The position numbers and the translations under genes were made by a program. Of a stretch of 64,000 nt of DNA, positions 18,768-29,400 are shown piece by piece (within the stretch, counting starts at the first letter, position 1; the number at the start of each line of letters is the position of its first letter). A model generated the notes under the pieces. The model was given only the letters and a program-made list of their open reading frames with translations, did not search any database and was not told the origin of the DNA. The stretch is from an uncultured Marinobacter sp. (GTDB taxonomy: Bacteria > Pseudomonadota > Gammaproteobacteria > Pseudomonadales > Oleiphilaceae), in NCBI RefSeq assembly GCF_913055835.1, contig NZ_CAJXKQ010000010.1:1-64000 (forward strand), written 5' to 3'.

Positions 18768-18844
18768 ACCGGCTCGATTTCGTTGCTCCCGACTGAGCGC
18801 TTAAGGCAATCGGTGGCTTGGAATGTTTTCGCCCGGACAGATGG

Positions 18845-19492
18845 CTATGTAGCGCAGATGTCGATTGTGATTGGTGGATTTATCGGTCGATAGAAGCGGT
18901 CACAGGTGCTCGCATTTACAAAAATTACTCCATCGTGTTCTCGAACTCCCGATCCGTACGATTCATGAATGTGCCCGCAGATATGAGCTTTGAGCTTGCT
19001 GAGCTGCTCTATTCTTCTGGCTAACGGAAAGCAGCCTACATGCTCTGCATCTCGAGGTACGTAATCGAGAACACGCCACGCCGGCCCGTGAGTTATCAAA
19101 ATGCTCGTTGAATCTGGGATCCGGGATCGTCGCATGAACATCTCTGTTTCGTCAGCATTAAACGCCATTTGCCTGTACGCTGGAGTCCATGGTGACCCAA
19201 AAAATTCCAGCCCATCGATAGTCCATGTCTCATCTTGAAGATAAACAACTCCGTTCGTTTCGCATATTTCGCGAGATGTGGTGGGATCCTTTTCGAAACT
19301 GGAGTCATGATTCCCGGCAATCAGTACTTTGTGTCTGTGGGGGAGCAAGCCAAACCAGTGAGCGAAATCACTGAGAGCGGCCAGGGATCCGTCACTGGTG
19401 CAATCTCCAGCGTGGACAACCACATCTCCGTCGGGGACAGGAGGCATTTCATTATGTCGGCTGTGCGTGTCGGAAATGCAAACGATTTGCAT
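18845..19492 (-). CDS. Calcineurin-like metallophosphoesterase
   Basis: 215 residues from the ATG at 19492, chosen because agga lies six bases upstream and the protein then starts right at the first metal-binding motif; a longer frame to 19693 lacks similarity. Dinuclear metal motifs are all present: D8-x-H10 (ISDTHS), GD30, GNHD, a further THG and GHIHE near the C-terminus. This is the small single-domain class that includes cytosolic phosphodiesterases. The substrate is unknown. It lies inside the island on the opposite strand to the other cargo and could be nucleic-acid or nucleotide directed, but nothing in the sequence decides this. Confidence 0.85.
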   Translation of the reverse strand: MQIVCISDTHSRHNEMPPVPDGDVVVHAGDCTSDGSLAALSDFAHWFGLLPHRHKVLIAGNHDSSFEKDPTTSREICETNGVVYLQDETWTIDGLEFFGSPWTPAYRQMAFNADETEMFMRRSRIPDSTSILITHGPAWRVLDYVPRDAEHVGCFPLARRIEQLSKLKAHICGHIHESYGSGVREHDGVIFVNASTCDRFYRPINPPITIDICAT

Positions 19493-20191
19493 ATGTAGTC
19501 CTGGGGAACGCTTTAGAGCCCTTATATTATGCCCAGCCCCCTCGTCAGTCCAAGCATGATCTTTAGCTTCTGTAATTAGATCTGCGCCTGCAATGGATGA
19601 CATCGCTAACCCATTAATTCCCCTCGGTTTAGCTTCTCTAAAGCACCGTACGTTTAAATGATAAAAGTTGTTTTTTACCCTATTAGGGTTCATGGATGGT
19701 AGCCAGTTCGCCCTGATTGTTAAGAGTGTCGGATCTTCGTTGTTGTGATCTACAGTCTAGCCTGAAATTTCCGGGTGAAATTTCCCGCTTTTATCGTTGT
19801 AACGTTTTGTTTTAAAACGCTTTTGTTTGAATTTTGATTTTTTATTAATTACTTGGTCGGAATTTTGGGAAGCTTTGGTGGTGAGGGGGCTAGGTTTCTT
19901 TACCCAACGCCCCCCTTTTGAATTGGCAGTGAGGCAACGCCGCCACCCCGTAAGGCACCTTAGTACTTTTGACCGCTCTATCGATGGCTGTCCCGGATTC
20001 TGCGATCGATCGGTGCGAGGTCAAAGTCTAAGCGTCACAATCGATCGCAATCATGGCTGGGGTTGAGTGCTTCCGCGAATCAGGCCCTTTAAGGCTCGGC
20101 TAGACCTAAATGATCGAAGCCCGAACTGCCCTCAGTTTGTGCATTCCGCAATTTTCCCATATTCTCTCAATTCTCTAGGGTGGGGAAAGCA
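19493..20191. other. Non-coding gap of 699 bases inside the island
   Basis: No convincing gene. It contains a near-duplicate gaaatttccgg/gaaatttcccg around 19761-19785, the island-end word gtaacgtttt at 19799, an AT-rich stretch (19800-19850), and cgatcgatcg/cgatcgca words near 20000-20050. It presumably holds the promoters of the phosphoesterase (leftward) and of the restriction operon (rightward). Confidence 0.5.
19799..19808 (+). repeat. Internal copy of the island-end word
   Basis: gtaacgtttt here matches 6666-6675 and 29606-29615. It is followed by ttttaaaacg, making a local dyad. It may mark a junction between two separately acquired segments. Confidence 0.35.
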
Positions 20192-20374
20192 ATGGCTGAG
20201 CAAATATTAACCATCAAGGAGGTTGCTGACTTCCTTAAGCTGACGGAGAAAACGGCTTATCGCCTAGCGGCAGAGGGCAAGTTGCCAGGCTTCAAAGTCG
20301 GAGGGAGCTGGCGTTTTAAGCAATCTGATCTTGACGCCTGGATTGAGGAAAGCAAAACCGAACAAAAGAAATAG
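20192..20374 (+). CDS. Small helix-turn-helix (excisionase/MerR-like) regulator
   Basis: 60 residues from ATG 20192 with gggg six bases upstream; a GTG at 20180 would add four residues. The sequence ILTIKEVADFLKLTEKTAYRL is the classic excisionase-family winged HTH. It continues with KLPGFKVGGSWRF and ends in a basic tail. It is the first gene of a five-gene operon, 11 bases ahead of the helicase. Such proteins occur both as phage excisionases and as control proteins of restriction loci; the operon position favours a regulator. It could also serve island excision. Confidence 0.85.
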   Translation: MAEQILTIKEVADFLKLTEKTAYRLAAEGKLPGFKVGGSWRFKQSDLDAWIEESKTEQKK

Positions 20375-20385
20375 GAACGCAGACG

Positions 20386-23300
20386 ATGCTGTTAGATAAC
20401 AAAAATAGCGGCTATGTGGGCGCGGAACTTAAGGCTCATTCATTTGAAGGCTCGAAACTATCTATTCTGTCTGCGCTGTTCACGCTTTATGGCTTTTCCT
20501 CCTTCAAGACAGAACTCTCGAAACTGTCAGGCGTTCGTTTGTTGCTCACTGGGTGGCCGCATTCGAGTCTGCAATCTCTTATTGGCTCTAACAACGAGCT
20601 ACGGCTGATTAACAAGCTCGACCAGAAACGAATTGCACAGGAATGCGTGAAATGGCTTTCTGGCGGTGTCGAGGTCAGGGCTTCTGAAGGCCTTAACCAG
20701 AGTAATCAAAACCTGTTTCATCTCCACAACCCGGAGAGAGCGGATTTCGCAGTTCATGGCAGTGCTACATTTAGCCCGGTAGGGTTAGGCGAATTGCAGT
20801 CTGACCGCTTTCAGATGAACACCGGCATCAGTGAACCGGAAACAAGCAGGCAGCTACTCGACTGGTTTGACGCGATCTGGGCGGATGAATCAGCGGTAAA
20901 GGACATTAAGGCCGATTTGATCCAGCAACTGGATTTCATCGCAGCTGATCAACCTGCAAACTTCATATACTTCCTGACGCTCTACAACATCTTCAAAGAC
21001 TTCCTCGAAGAGATTGATGAAGAAAACATCATCAAGAGCAAAACCGGGTTTAAGGATACAGCTGTCTGGAACAAGCTTTACAAGTTTCAGAAAGACGGCG
21101 TTCTGGGCGCTATCGACAAGCTAGAAAAGCATAACGGCTGCATCATCGCTGATAGTGTTGGTCTCGGTAAGACGTTCGAAGCCCTCGCCGTTATCAAGTA
21201 CTACGAGCTTCGCAACGACCGCGTCTTAGTGCTTTGTCCGAAGAAACTGCGCGACAACTGGACAATGTACACAATCAATGACAAGCGGAACCTGCTCGCT
21301 GGCGACCGGTTTAACTACGATGTACTGAATCATACTGATCTGAGTCGTGTGAAAGGATATTCGGGCGAAATTAATCTTGAAACCCTAAATTGGGGAAATT
21401 ACGACCTAATCGTTATCGACGAGTCGCATAATTTCAGGAACAACCCGAACAAGTCAGATGGTAAAACCCGTTATGAGCGCCTGCTCGATGACATCATCCG
21501 ATCCGGCGTGAAAACCAAAGTTCTGATGCTGTCAGCAACCCCGGTGAATAACCGGATGAATGATCTCAAAAATCAAATTGCTTTCATTACGGAAGGTCAG
21601 GACGATGCCTTTCAGGATGTCGGTATCAAGAATATTGAAAGCACGCTGCGTCTTGCTCAGCGCCAGTTTAACGCGTGGCTTAATGAGCCAGCTGAAAACC
21701 GCACAACAGCAACGTTACTGGACAGCATGAGCTTTGATTACTTCAAACTGCTAGATGTGGTGACGATTGCACGTTCGCGTAAGCATATCGAGAAATACTA
21801 CGGTACATCTGACATCGGAAAATTCCCGATAAGGTTGAAACCGGTCAATATTTACGCGGATATTGATCTTTCCAACGAGTTCCCGCCTCTGAAAGAGGTT
21901 AACAAGACCATCCGCCGCTTATCACTGGCCGGTTATTCGCCGCTGAAATTTGTTCGAAACGACAAGAAGGAAGAGTATGCGCGCCGGTACGACAAGGCCG
22001 TCGGTGGGGGTAAGGGAGTCTTCAAGCAGATTGACCGTGAAGAAAGTTTGATCCACTTGATGCGGGTAAACTTGCTGAAACGTATGGAAAGCTCCATCCA
22101 GTCATTCTCGCTGACAGTAGAAAAGCTGTTTGCTCAGGTTGATGCGCTACTCAACAAAATTGAAGAACACGAGCAAAGTGACGTCGACGCTCTGAATATC
22201 GAAGATATTCAGGACATTGAGATGGACGCGCCGGAGTTCGAACCTTTCCTGATCGGGAATAAGACGAAAATCCTTCTACAGGATATGGACCTGATCCGCT
22301 TTAGGCAGGAGCTGGAAGCGGATCGGATATTGCTGGAAAGTATTCTTGGGGACGCCCAAAAAGTCTCAGTCGAAAGAGATGCCAAGCTTTCTCAGCTTGA
22401 GACGACGATTGCAAGCAAAGCGAAGAATTCTATAAATCCAGGCAACAAAAAAATCATTATCTTTACAGCCTTTGCGGATACCGCTCAGTATCTGTACGCC
22501 CATTTATCTGGTTGGGCGTCGAGAGAACTGGGCATGCATAGCGCCTTGATAACTGGAACGGGAACTAACAAGTCAACAATTACAGGGCTTGGGTCGGACT
22601 TAAACAACCTTCTGGCGGCTTTCTCACCGGTATCAAAAGAGCGTGCCAAGATCGACCCCGATGCAACGCACGAAATCGATCTTCTCATCGCGACGGACTG
22701 TATCAGTGAAGGGCAGAATCTTCAGGATTGCGATACTCTCATCAACTATGACATCCATTGGAATCCCGTGCGCATTATTCAGCGGTTTGGGCGCATCGAC
22801 AGGCTCGGATCAAAAAATGCCCAGATCCAGCTAATCAATTTCTGGCCGAACATGGAGCTCGATGAGTACATCAACCTAGAGGCCCGGGTTTCTGGGAGGA
22901 TGGTTCTGCTCGATATTTCTGCGACCGGCGAAGAGAATGTCATTGACGAAAACGCCCAAGAGATGAACGACCTCGAATACCGGCGCAACCAGTTGCAGCA
23001 GCTACAGGATACGGTTGTTGATCTGGAAGACATGACCGGCGGCGTCTCTATTACGGATTTAACACTTAACGATTTCCGAATGGACTTGTCGGAGTACCTC
23101 AAAAGTAACAAGACGAGTATCCAGAGATCGCCGCTCGGGCTTTTCGCTGCAATTAAGCTGGATCCAGAGTTAAAAGCGGACGGTTTTGAGCCCGGCGTGA
23201 TCTTCTGTCTGAAGAACATTGGGGCAGGTCGCGATGCCGTTCAGGTTGATGATAACTATCCCTTGGCACCATACTTTCTGGTTTATGTCTCGGATGACGC

Positions 23301-23601
23301 AGAGATTCGACTTAACTTTACCCAGAGTAAGAAAGTTCTTGACTTGATGAAACGTCAGGCGTTCTTGGCCGAAGGTATAGACGATACTGCGGCCAAGGAG
23401 TTCAGCTCGGTCACGAAAAATGGAGCGAACATGGAGCACTACCAGCATTTGCTGGCTGTAGCCGTGGATAGCATTGCCGGGAAGAGTGAAGAAAAAGGAG
23501 TGCAAAGCTTGTTTGCCAGAGGTGGAACTGTGCTGACAGCAACCAGTAGCCAGGGAATAGAAGACTTCTCAGTCGTTTCTTATCTCGTTCTTCTCGATTA
23601 G
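20386..23601 (+). CDS. SNF2-type helicase with degenerate PLD-like N-terminal domain
   Basis: 1071 residues. The N-terminal 140 residues resemble a phospholipase-D-like domain, ending in HGSATFSPVGLG near residue 130, but the expected H-x-K active-site lysine is not evident. The superfamily 2 helicase core has DSVGLGKT (256-263), DESH (345-348), SATPVNNR and motif VI QRFGRIDRLG (799-808), with a long helical insert about 530-690. The C-terminal 200 residues are of unknown fold. It should be an ATP-driven DNA translocase. It lies between the HTH gene and DUF4391 in a restriction operon, with gaps of 11-12 bases, so it is probably part of the same defence system. Confidence 0.85.
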   Translation: MLLDNKNSGYVGAELKAHSFEGSKLSILSALFTLYGFSSFKTELSKLSGVRLLLTGWPHSSLQSLIGSNNELRLINKLDQKRIAQECVKWLSGGVEVRASEGLNQSNQNLFHLHNPERADFAVHGSATFSPVGLGELQSDRFQMNTGISEPETSRQLLDWFDAIWADESAVKDIKADLIQQLDFIAADQPANFIYFLTLYNIFKDFLEEIDEENIIKSKTGFKDTAVWNKLYKFQKDGVLGAIDKLEKHNGCIIADSVGLGKTFEALAVIKYYELRNDRVLVLCPKKLRDNWTMYTINDKRNLLAGDRFNYDVLNHTDLSRVKGYSGEINLETLNWGNYDLIVIDESHNFRNNPNKSDGKTRYERLLDDIIRSGVKTKVLMLSATPVNNRMNDLKNQIAFITEGQDDAFQDVGIKNIESTLRLAQRQFNAWLNEPAENRTTATLLDSMSFDYFKLLDVVTIARSRKHIEKYYGTSDIGKFPIRLKPVNIYADIDLSNEFPPLKEVNKTIRRLSLAGYSPLKFVRNDKKEEYARRYDKAVGGGKGVFKQIDREESLIHLMRVNLLKRMESSIQSFSLTVEKLFAQVDALLNKIEEHEQSDVDALNIEDIQDIEMDAPEFEPFLIGNKTKILLQDMDLIRFRQELEADRILLESILGDAQKVSVERDAKLSQLETTIASKAKNSINPGNKKIIIFTAFADTAQYLYAHLSGWASRELGMHSALITGTGTNKSTITGLGSDLNNLLAAFSPVSKERAKIDPDATHEIDLLIATDCISEGQNLQDCDTLINYDIHWNPVRIIQRFGRIDRLGSKNAQIQLINFWPNMELDEYINLEARVSGRMVLLDISATGEENVIDENAQEMNDLEYRRNQLQQLQDTVVDLEDMTGGVSITDLTLNDFRMDLSEYLKSNKTSIQRSPLGLFAAIKLDPELKADGFEPGVIFCLKNIGAGRDAVQVDDNYPLAPYFLVYVSDDAEIRLNFTQSKKVLDLMKRQAFLAEGIDDTAAKEFSSVTKNGANMEHYQHLLAVAVDSIAGKSEEKGVQSLFARGGTVLTATSSQGIEDFSVVSYLVLLD

Positions 23602-23613
23602 TTAGGGTAAGAA

Positions 23614-24396
23614 ATGGATATTCGCAGCCTCGAAGACTTTCTTGATAGCTTACGTGTTCCTGAGTCCTGTCAACTCAACAAGCCGGTCTACAAGAAAATG
23701 TTCCTTGATATGGGAGCATTGGATGCCACGGATAAAGCCTGCCTCAAGAATGACGTGAGCAAAATTCGTTGGCTCTACACCTTCAAGCCGGCGACGATCA
23801 ATATTCCGGCGTATAAGGACGCAGAACGAGAATATGATGAGGTCGCCGTCCTGTTGGTTGATCTCAACAGCCCAAAACGGATGAAGCGCGTTTCGAGCTT
23901 CATACAGCGCTCGATCCCGTATCCAGTAGTGGTGATCTTCTCTTACGCCATGGCGGGCCAAGACAGCATTGCTGTTGCTGTTTCTGATAAGCGAATCAAT
24001 CAAGCTGACAAAGAGAAGTGGGTGGTTGAGGATTCCGTCTTCACGGACTGGATAGATCTCCAGGCACAGTCAAAGGAGGAGGCTGCCTTTCTGCGCAGTC
24101 TGGCTATCAATAACCTTTCCTATAAAAATTTTTGGGATTTCTACAGGTCGTTCACCGAGCGCGTTATAGCCGTAAACTGCGCAGAACATACTGGCTCGTT
24201 CGGCTTAGATCGTGCTGAGAAGGCGGATCAGGTTGATCGACTCGTACAGCTTAAAGAACTAGAACGGTTAGAGGCTAGCAAAGCAGAGCTCGCGAATAAG
24301 CTGAAGAAAGAAAAGCAGATGAGGCGTCAGATTGACCTCAACACAAAAATTAAACTGATTAAAGACCAAATATCGGCCATCAAGGGCCGCCTTTGA
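23614..24396 (+). CDS. DUF4391 family protein
   Basis: 260 residues. The pattern from residue 18 (CQLNKPVYKKMF, then DKACLKNDVSKIRWLYTFKPATINI) followed by EVAVLLVDL fits DUF4391, a family of unknown activity that is often a neighbour of type III restriction genes. The C-terminal 60 residues are a strong coiled coil rich in Lys, Glu and Leu. It has no membrane segment. Placed 12 bases after the helicase and 34 bases before mod, it is most likely a structural or regulatory subunit of this system. Confidence 0.8.
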   Translation: MDIRSLEDFLDSLRVPESCQLNKPVYKKMFLDMGALDATDKACLKNDVSKIRWLYTFKPATINIPAYKDAEREYDEVAVLLVDLNSPKRMKRVSSFIQRSIPYPVVVIFSYAMAGQDSIAVAVSDKRINQADKEKWVVEDSVFTDWIDLQAQSKEEAAFLRSLAINNLSYKNFWDFYRSFTERVIAVNCAEHTGSFGLDRAEKADQVDRLVQLKELERLEASKAELANKLKKEKQMRRQIDLNTKIKLIKDQISAIKGRL

Positions 24397-24430
24397 TTCA
24401 ATCGAATTTCCGCGCATAGAAGGTAGTTGT

Positions 24431-26443
24431 ATGGACCAAGTGAAACTTGAGGATGGACAAAGTCTGGATTTGGTTTCAGAGAACATTGAAAAGCTAAAGG
24501 AGCTTTTTCCTGAGGCATTCTCTGAAGGTAGAGTGAATTTCGAGACCTTGCGCCAGTTACTTGGTGACTACACGGTCCTGGATGAAGGCGAAGAGAAATA
24601 TGGTCTTAATTGGCACGGAAAGAAGAAAGCTCGGCAAATCGCATTAACACCGTCAGCCGGTACATTATTGCCATGTCCGGAAGAAAGCGTGGAGTGGGAT
24701 GAAACAAAAAATTTGTTTATAGAGGGTGATAATCTTGAAGTGCTTAAGCTTATCCAGAAAGGCTATGCAAACAAGATAAAGATGATCTATATAGATCCAC
24801 CCTACAATAAGGAAAAAGACTTCATATATCCGGATAGGTTTCAGGATGATTTGACCACTTACCTTAGATATACGGGGCAGGTGGATGACGAAGGTCTAAA
24901 GGTTTCGTCAAATACTGAGGTTTCCGGAAGAAAGCATACTCAATGGCTTAATATGATGTATCCGCGCCTCAAGTTAGCTAAATCTTTATTGAAAAAAGAT
25001 GGCGCGATTTTTGTTTCCATTGATGACAATGAAGTAGTAGGTCTTCGGGCTATTTGTGACGAAATATTTGGTGAGGAAAATTTTGTTGCCCAAATTGTTT
25101 GGCAGAAGTCGAAAAAAGGAGACTCAAAGCTGGTTGCTATCGTACATGAGTACATTCTTTGTTATGCAAAGGATAAGTCACAGGCGATAGAGTCAGGTGT
25201 TTGGAGAACTCGAAAAGATGGTGTTGATGAGGTCCTAGAAAAATATCAGTCGCTCCGTGAAAAATATAAAGACGACCACCTCAAAATTCGAGGAGAAATG
25301 ATGACTTGGTATCGGAGTCTAAAGGATTCCGATCCTAGAAAAAACCATAAACACTACAACTGGTCCGATGATAGAGGATTATATTTTCCCGACAACTTTG
25401 CGGGGCCAGATGATGGTCGAGAAAGCAGGCCAAGACATAATATTATTCATCCAATAACAGGTAAGCCTTGCAAAAAACCTTCAACGGGCTGGCGATGGGA
25501 TGAGACAAAGACTGAGTGGGCCTTATCTCAGGAACCGCCAAGAATCCATTTTGGTGAAGATGAAAAAACTATTCCAAATAGGAAAAGTTATTTAAAAGAA
25601 ACAGCGTTGGAGCCGTTTAGTTCAAACTTTTACCAAGATGGCAGAACGGCGACCCTGCAAGTTGAAAGGCTTCTTGGGGAAGGAGTTTTTCAATTTCCAA
25701 AAAATACGTCTGTCTTAGCGAAACTTATTAATCTGGTAACTAAAGATGACGATGTAATTCTGGATTTTTTTGCAGGTTCAGGATCTACCGCCCATGCTTG
25801 CCTTGAGCTGAACCATGAAGAGGAATCTTCACGGAGATTCATTCTGGTACAGCTGCCGGAGCCTTTAGATGGCAGCAAAAAGGAGCAGAAAGCGGCCTAT
25901 CAGTACTGTGTCGATAGTGGCGTGCCAGTGAATATTGCTGAAGTGAGTAAAGCAAGAATTAAGAAAGCAGGAGAGGAGATAAGAGAGAGAAATCCAAGTA
26001 CTCAATTGGATTCTGGATTTAAAGTCTTCAAGCTTTCAAGTTCAAATGTTCAGGCGTGGAGTCCTGATCTTGCGGACCTTGAAAGCAGCCTACTTTCTTA
26101 TGAGGAGCATCTGGTTAAGGGTCGAACCGAACAGGATATTCTGTACGAGTTACTCCTGAAGCGCGGCGTAGACTTGGCAGTTCCCATTGAGAGTCGCGAG
26201 GTAGGAGGAAAGAACATCTACTCCGTCGGCTTTGGTGTTCTATTCGCTTGTCTTGACGAGTCTATAAATCGTGATCAAGTAGAAGATATAGCGCAGGAAA
26301 TTTTAGGTTGGCAGGCTGAACTCTCTCCGAGCTCCGAGACTCACGTGTTTTTCCGAGACAGCGCTTTTGAAGATGACGTTTCCAAAACCAACATGGCAGC
26401 GATTCTTGAGCAGAATGGCATCAGCCATGTGCGCAGCTTGTGA
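24431..26443 (+). CDS. Type III restriction-modification methyltransferase (Mod)
   Basis: 670-residue beta-class N6-adenine or N4-cytosine DNA methyltransferase. The catalytic motif DPPY is at 122-125 and the S-adenosylmethionine motif DFFAGSGSTAH at 445-455. Between them is the target-recognition region (about 200-420). That is the motif order of type III Mod proteins, which protect host DNA and specify the site for Res. aagg lies seven bases before the ATG. The central region is strikingly AT-rich compared with the ends of the gene and with its neighbours, suggesting exchange of the recognition domain. Next to res with an 11-base gap. Confidence 0.93.
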   Translation: MDQVKLEDGQSLDLVSENIEKLKELFPEAFSEGRVNFETLRQLLGDYTVLDEGEEKYGLNWHGKKKARQIALTPSAGTLLPCPEESVEWDETKNLFIEGDNLEVLKLIQKGYANKIKMIYIDPPYNKEKDFIYPDRFQDDLTTYLRYTGQVDDEGLKVSSNTEVSGRKHTQWLNMMYPRLKLAKSLLKKDGAIFVSIDDNEVVGLRAICDEIFGEENFVAQIVWQKSKKGDSKLVAIVHEYILCYAKDKSQAIESGVWRTRKDGVDEVLEKYQSLREKYKDDHLKIRGEMMTWYRSLKDSDPRKNHKHYNWSDDRGLYFPDNFAGPDDGRESRPRHNIIHPITGKPCKKPSTGWRWDETKTEWALSQEPPRIHFGEDEKTIPNRKSYLKETALEPFSSNFYQDGRTATLQVERLLGEGVFQFPKNTSVLAKLINLVTKDDDVILDFFAGSGSTAHACLELNHEEESSRRFILVQLPEPLDGSKKEQKAAYQYCVDSGVPVNIAEVSKARIKKAGEEIRERNPSTQLDSGFKVFKLSSSNVQAWSPDLADLESSLLSYEEHLVKGRTEQDILYELLLKRGVDLAVPIESREVGGKNIYSVGFGVLFACLDESINRDQVEDIAQEILGWQAELSPSSETHVFFRDSAFEDDVSKTNMAAILEQNGISHVRSL

Positions 26444-26454
26444 GGGGTTAGTAT

Positions 26455-29400
26455 ATGAAGCTGCACTTTGAAGACGATTTAGATTACCAGAAATCTGCTA
26501 TCGAATCGGTAGTGGGCCTGTTTAAGGGGCAGGAAATTTCACGCTCCGAGTTTACGGTGACGTATCAGCCTGAATCGGGGCCGCAAACAACATTGGCTTT
26601 CGACGAAAATTCCCTTGGTATCGGCAATCGCTTAAAGCTGATTGATGACGAAATCCTGGAGAACCTCAAGGGAATCCAGCTTGCAAATGGGCTTCGCCCG
26701 TCGGAAAGCCTGACAAGTGGCGACTTTACGGTCGAGATGGAAACGGGGACCGGTAAGACCTACGTCTATCTCCGTACAATTTTTGAACTCAACAAGAATT
26801 ATGGCTTTACCAAATTTGTAATTGTCGTGCCCTCGGTTGCGATCAAGGAGGGCGTTTATAAGACCCTGCAAATTACTCAAGATCATTTTGAAGGCCTCTA
26901 CCCAAAAGCAAAGGGTTACGAGTACTTCCAGTACAACTCATCGAAACTGGGGCAGGTGCGCAACTTTGCGACCAGCTCGAATATCCAGATCATGATCACT
27001 ACCGTCGGGGCCATTAACAAGAAAGACGTCAACAACCTCTACAAAGAGAATGAGAACACAGGTGGCGAGAAGCCAATTGATCTGGTTCGTGCAACGAACC
27101 CCATCATTATTGTGGACGAGCCCCAAAGTGTTGATGGAGGCTTGACCGGGAAGGGGAAAGAAGCTCTTTCCGCTATGAACCCGCTCTGTACGCTGCGCTA
27201 TTCGGCTACTCATATTGATAAGCACCACATGACGTATCGCCTTGATGCGGTGGATGCTTATGAGCGCGGTTTGGTGAAACAGATCGAAGTCGCCTCGCTC
27301 GAAATCGACGGCGGGCATAACAAAGCCTATGTTCGGCTTGTCTCCACCCACAACCGGAAAGGATCGATAACGGCCAAGATCGAGATTGATGTTCAGCGTG
27401 GTAAGAATATCCGCCGTGAAATCCTGACGGTGGAGGACGGTGACGACCTGGAGCAGATCGCTAATCGGGCTATCTATGAAGATATTCAGATAGGAACGAT
27501 TACTTGTGGCAAAGACAATGAATCCATCGAGGTTAAGGGTAATGGCTTTGATGCGGTCCTGAAGCCTGGAGAGGCGATTGGTGGCGTTGATCCGGATGCA
27601 GTGAAGCGCATGATGATCCGCCGGACAATCAAGGAGCATTTGGACAAAGAGTTGACCTTCGCGGCCAATAATCAGCCCATCAAGGTTCTCAGCCTTTTCT
27701 TCATTGATAGCGTTGAGCATTACAGGCAATACGATGAGGATGGTAGGCCTGTGAAGGCAAAATACGCCAAGATGTTCGAAGAAGAATATCGGAAACTGGC
27801 AAAGTCAGCTGACTACCAAAGCCTCTTCGGCGAAATCGACCTCGATACGGATGCGGAAGAAGTTCACGAAGGCTACTTTTCGATCGATAAGAAAGGAAAG
27901 TCTGTCGATACGGCGGAAAACAATCAGGCTAACAGAGACAACGCCGAGCGTGCCTATAACCTGATTATGAAGGATAAGGAAAAGCTCCTTTCCTTCGACA
28001 CCAAGTTGAAGTTCATCTTCTCGCACTCAGCGCTGAAGGAAGGGTGGGATAACCCCAATGTCTTCCAAATATGCTCTCTTCGTGAGATGGGTAGTGAGCG
28101 GGAAAGAAGGCAGACTTTGGGACGCGGCTTGCGACTTTGTGTCAACCAGAAGGGCCAGCGACTTCGCGGGAACGATATCAATACACTGACGGTCATCGCG
28201 ACCGAAAACTACGAACAGTATGCCGAAAACCTCCAAAAGGAGATTGAGGAGGATACTGGCATTCGTTTTGGTATTGTCGAGCAACACCAATTTGCCACGA
28301 TCCAGACGGTAGATGATAACGGCCAGGTCGGCAATCTCGGCGTAGAGCAATCCGAGAAGATATGGAAATTCCTGAAAGAAGAAGGTTTTGTCGATGCCAA
28401 GGGCAAGGTCCAAGACAGCTTACGGGCAGCCATTAAAGACAAAACTTTCGCGCTGCCGGAGGAAATCAAGCATGAGCTGGCCGATCAGCACGGTGATGAA
28501 CAAGCTGAGGCTATTGCTGTAGATGTGCAAGCTGTGCTTCGTAAACTCGCGGGTAAACTGGATATCAAAAATGCCGATGATCGGCGTGTTATCCGGACTC
28601 GGGAAGCTGTCCTTCAGAGTGAGGAATTCAAGGCACTCTGGGGGCGAATCAAGTATAAGACAACCTATCGAGTCGACTTCGATAACAACAAGCTCATTGC
28701 CGATTGCGCGGAGGCCATTCGTGACTGCCCTCCTATAACGAAAACGCGAGCGCAGTTCCGGAAGGCGGATATCGCAATAGGGAAGGGCGGCGTCACAGCA
28801 GGCGAGACATCCACCTCTGGCTATACAACTGTCCATGAGGACGATATCGAGCTGCCAGACATCATTACTGATTTGCAGGACAAGACTCAGCTCACTCGCA
28901 AGAGCATTGTTCAAATTCTTCGCGATTCAATGCGGCTGGAAGACTTCAAACGGAATCCTCAACAGTTCATCGACTATTGTTCGGAAGCCATCAATCGAAC
29001 CAAGCGCCTGGCCCTGGTTGAAGGCATTAAGTATCGTAAGGTCGGTGATGAGCACTTCTATGCTCAGGAATTGTTCGAGCAGGAGGAGCTGAAAGGCTAT
29101 CTCAAGAACACGCTAGAAACTCAGAAGTCTGTCTATACTCATGTTGTATATGATTCAGCAGGTGTGGAGAGAGTCTTCGCCGAGGACCTGGAAAAGAATG
29201 AGAGGGTAAAGGTCTACGCCAAGCTGCCGTCTTGGTTCAAGGTGCCAACCCCGCTTGGAACCTACAATCCAGACTGGGCAGTTGTGGTCGATGATGAAGG
29301 CGATGAGAAGTTGTACTTTGTAGTGGAAACCAAAGGTAGTACTTGGTGGGGAGATTTGCGCCACGCAGAAGGTGCAAAGATCAAGTGCGGCGAAAAGCAC

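Noticed and set aside
19493-19693. Longer phosphoesterase reading from 19693
   Set aside because: The added 67 residues have no family similarity; the internal ATG has a good Shine-Dalgarno and starts at the metal motif.
19827-20066. 79-codon open frame in the island gap
   Set aside because: No Shine-Dalgarno, unusual composition and no recognisable motif; best explained as chance.
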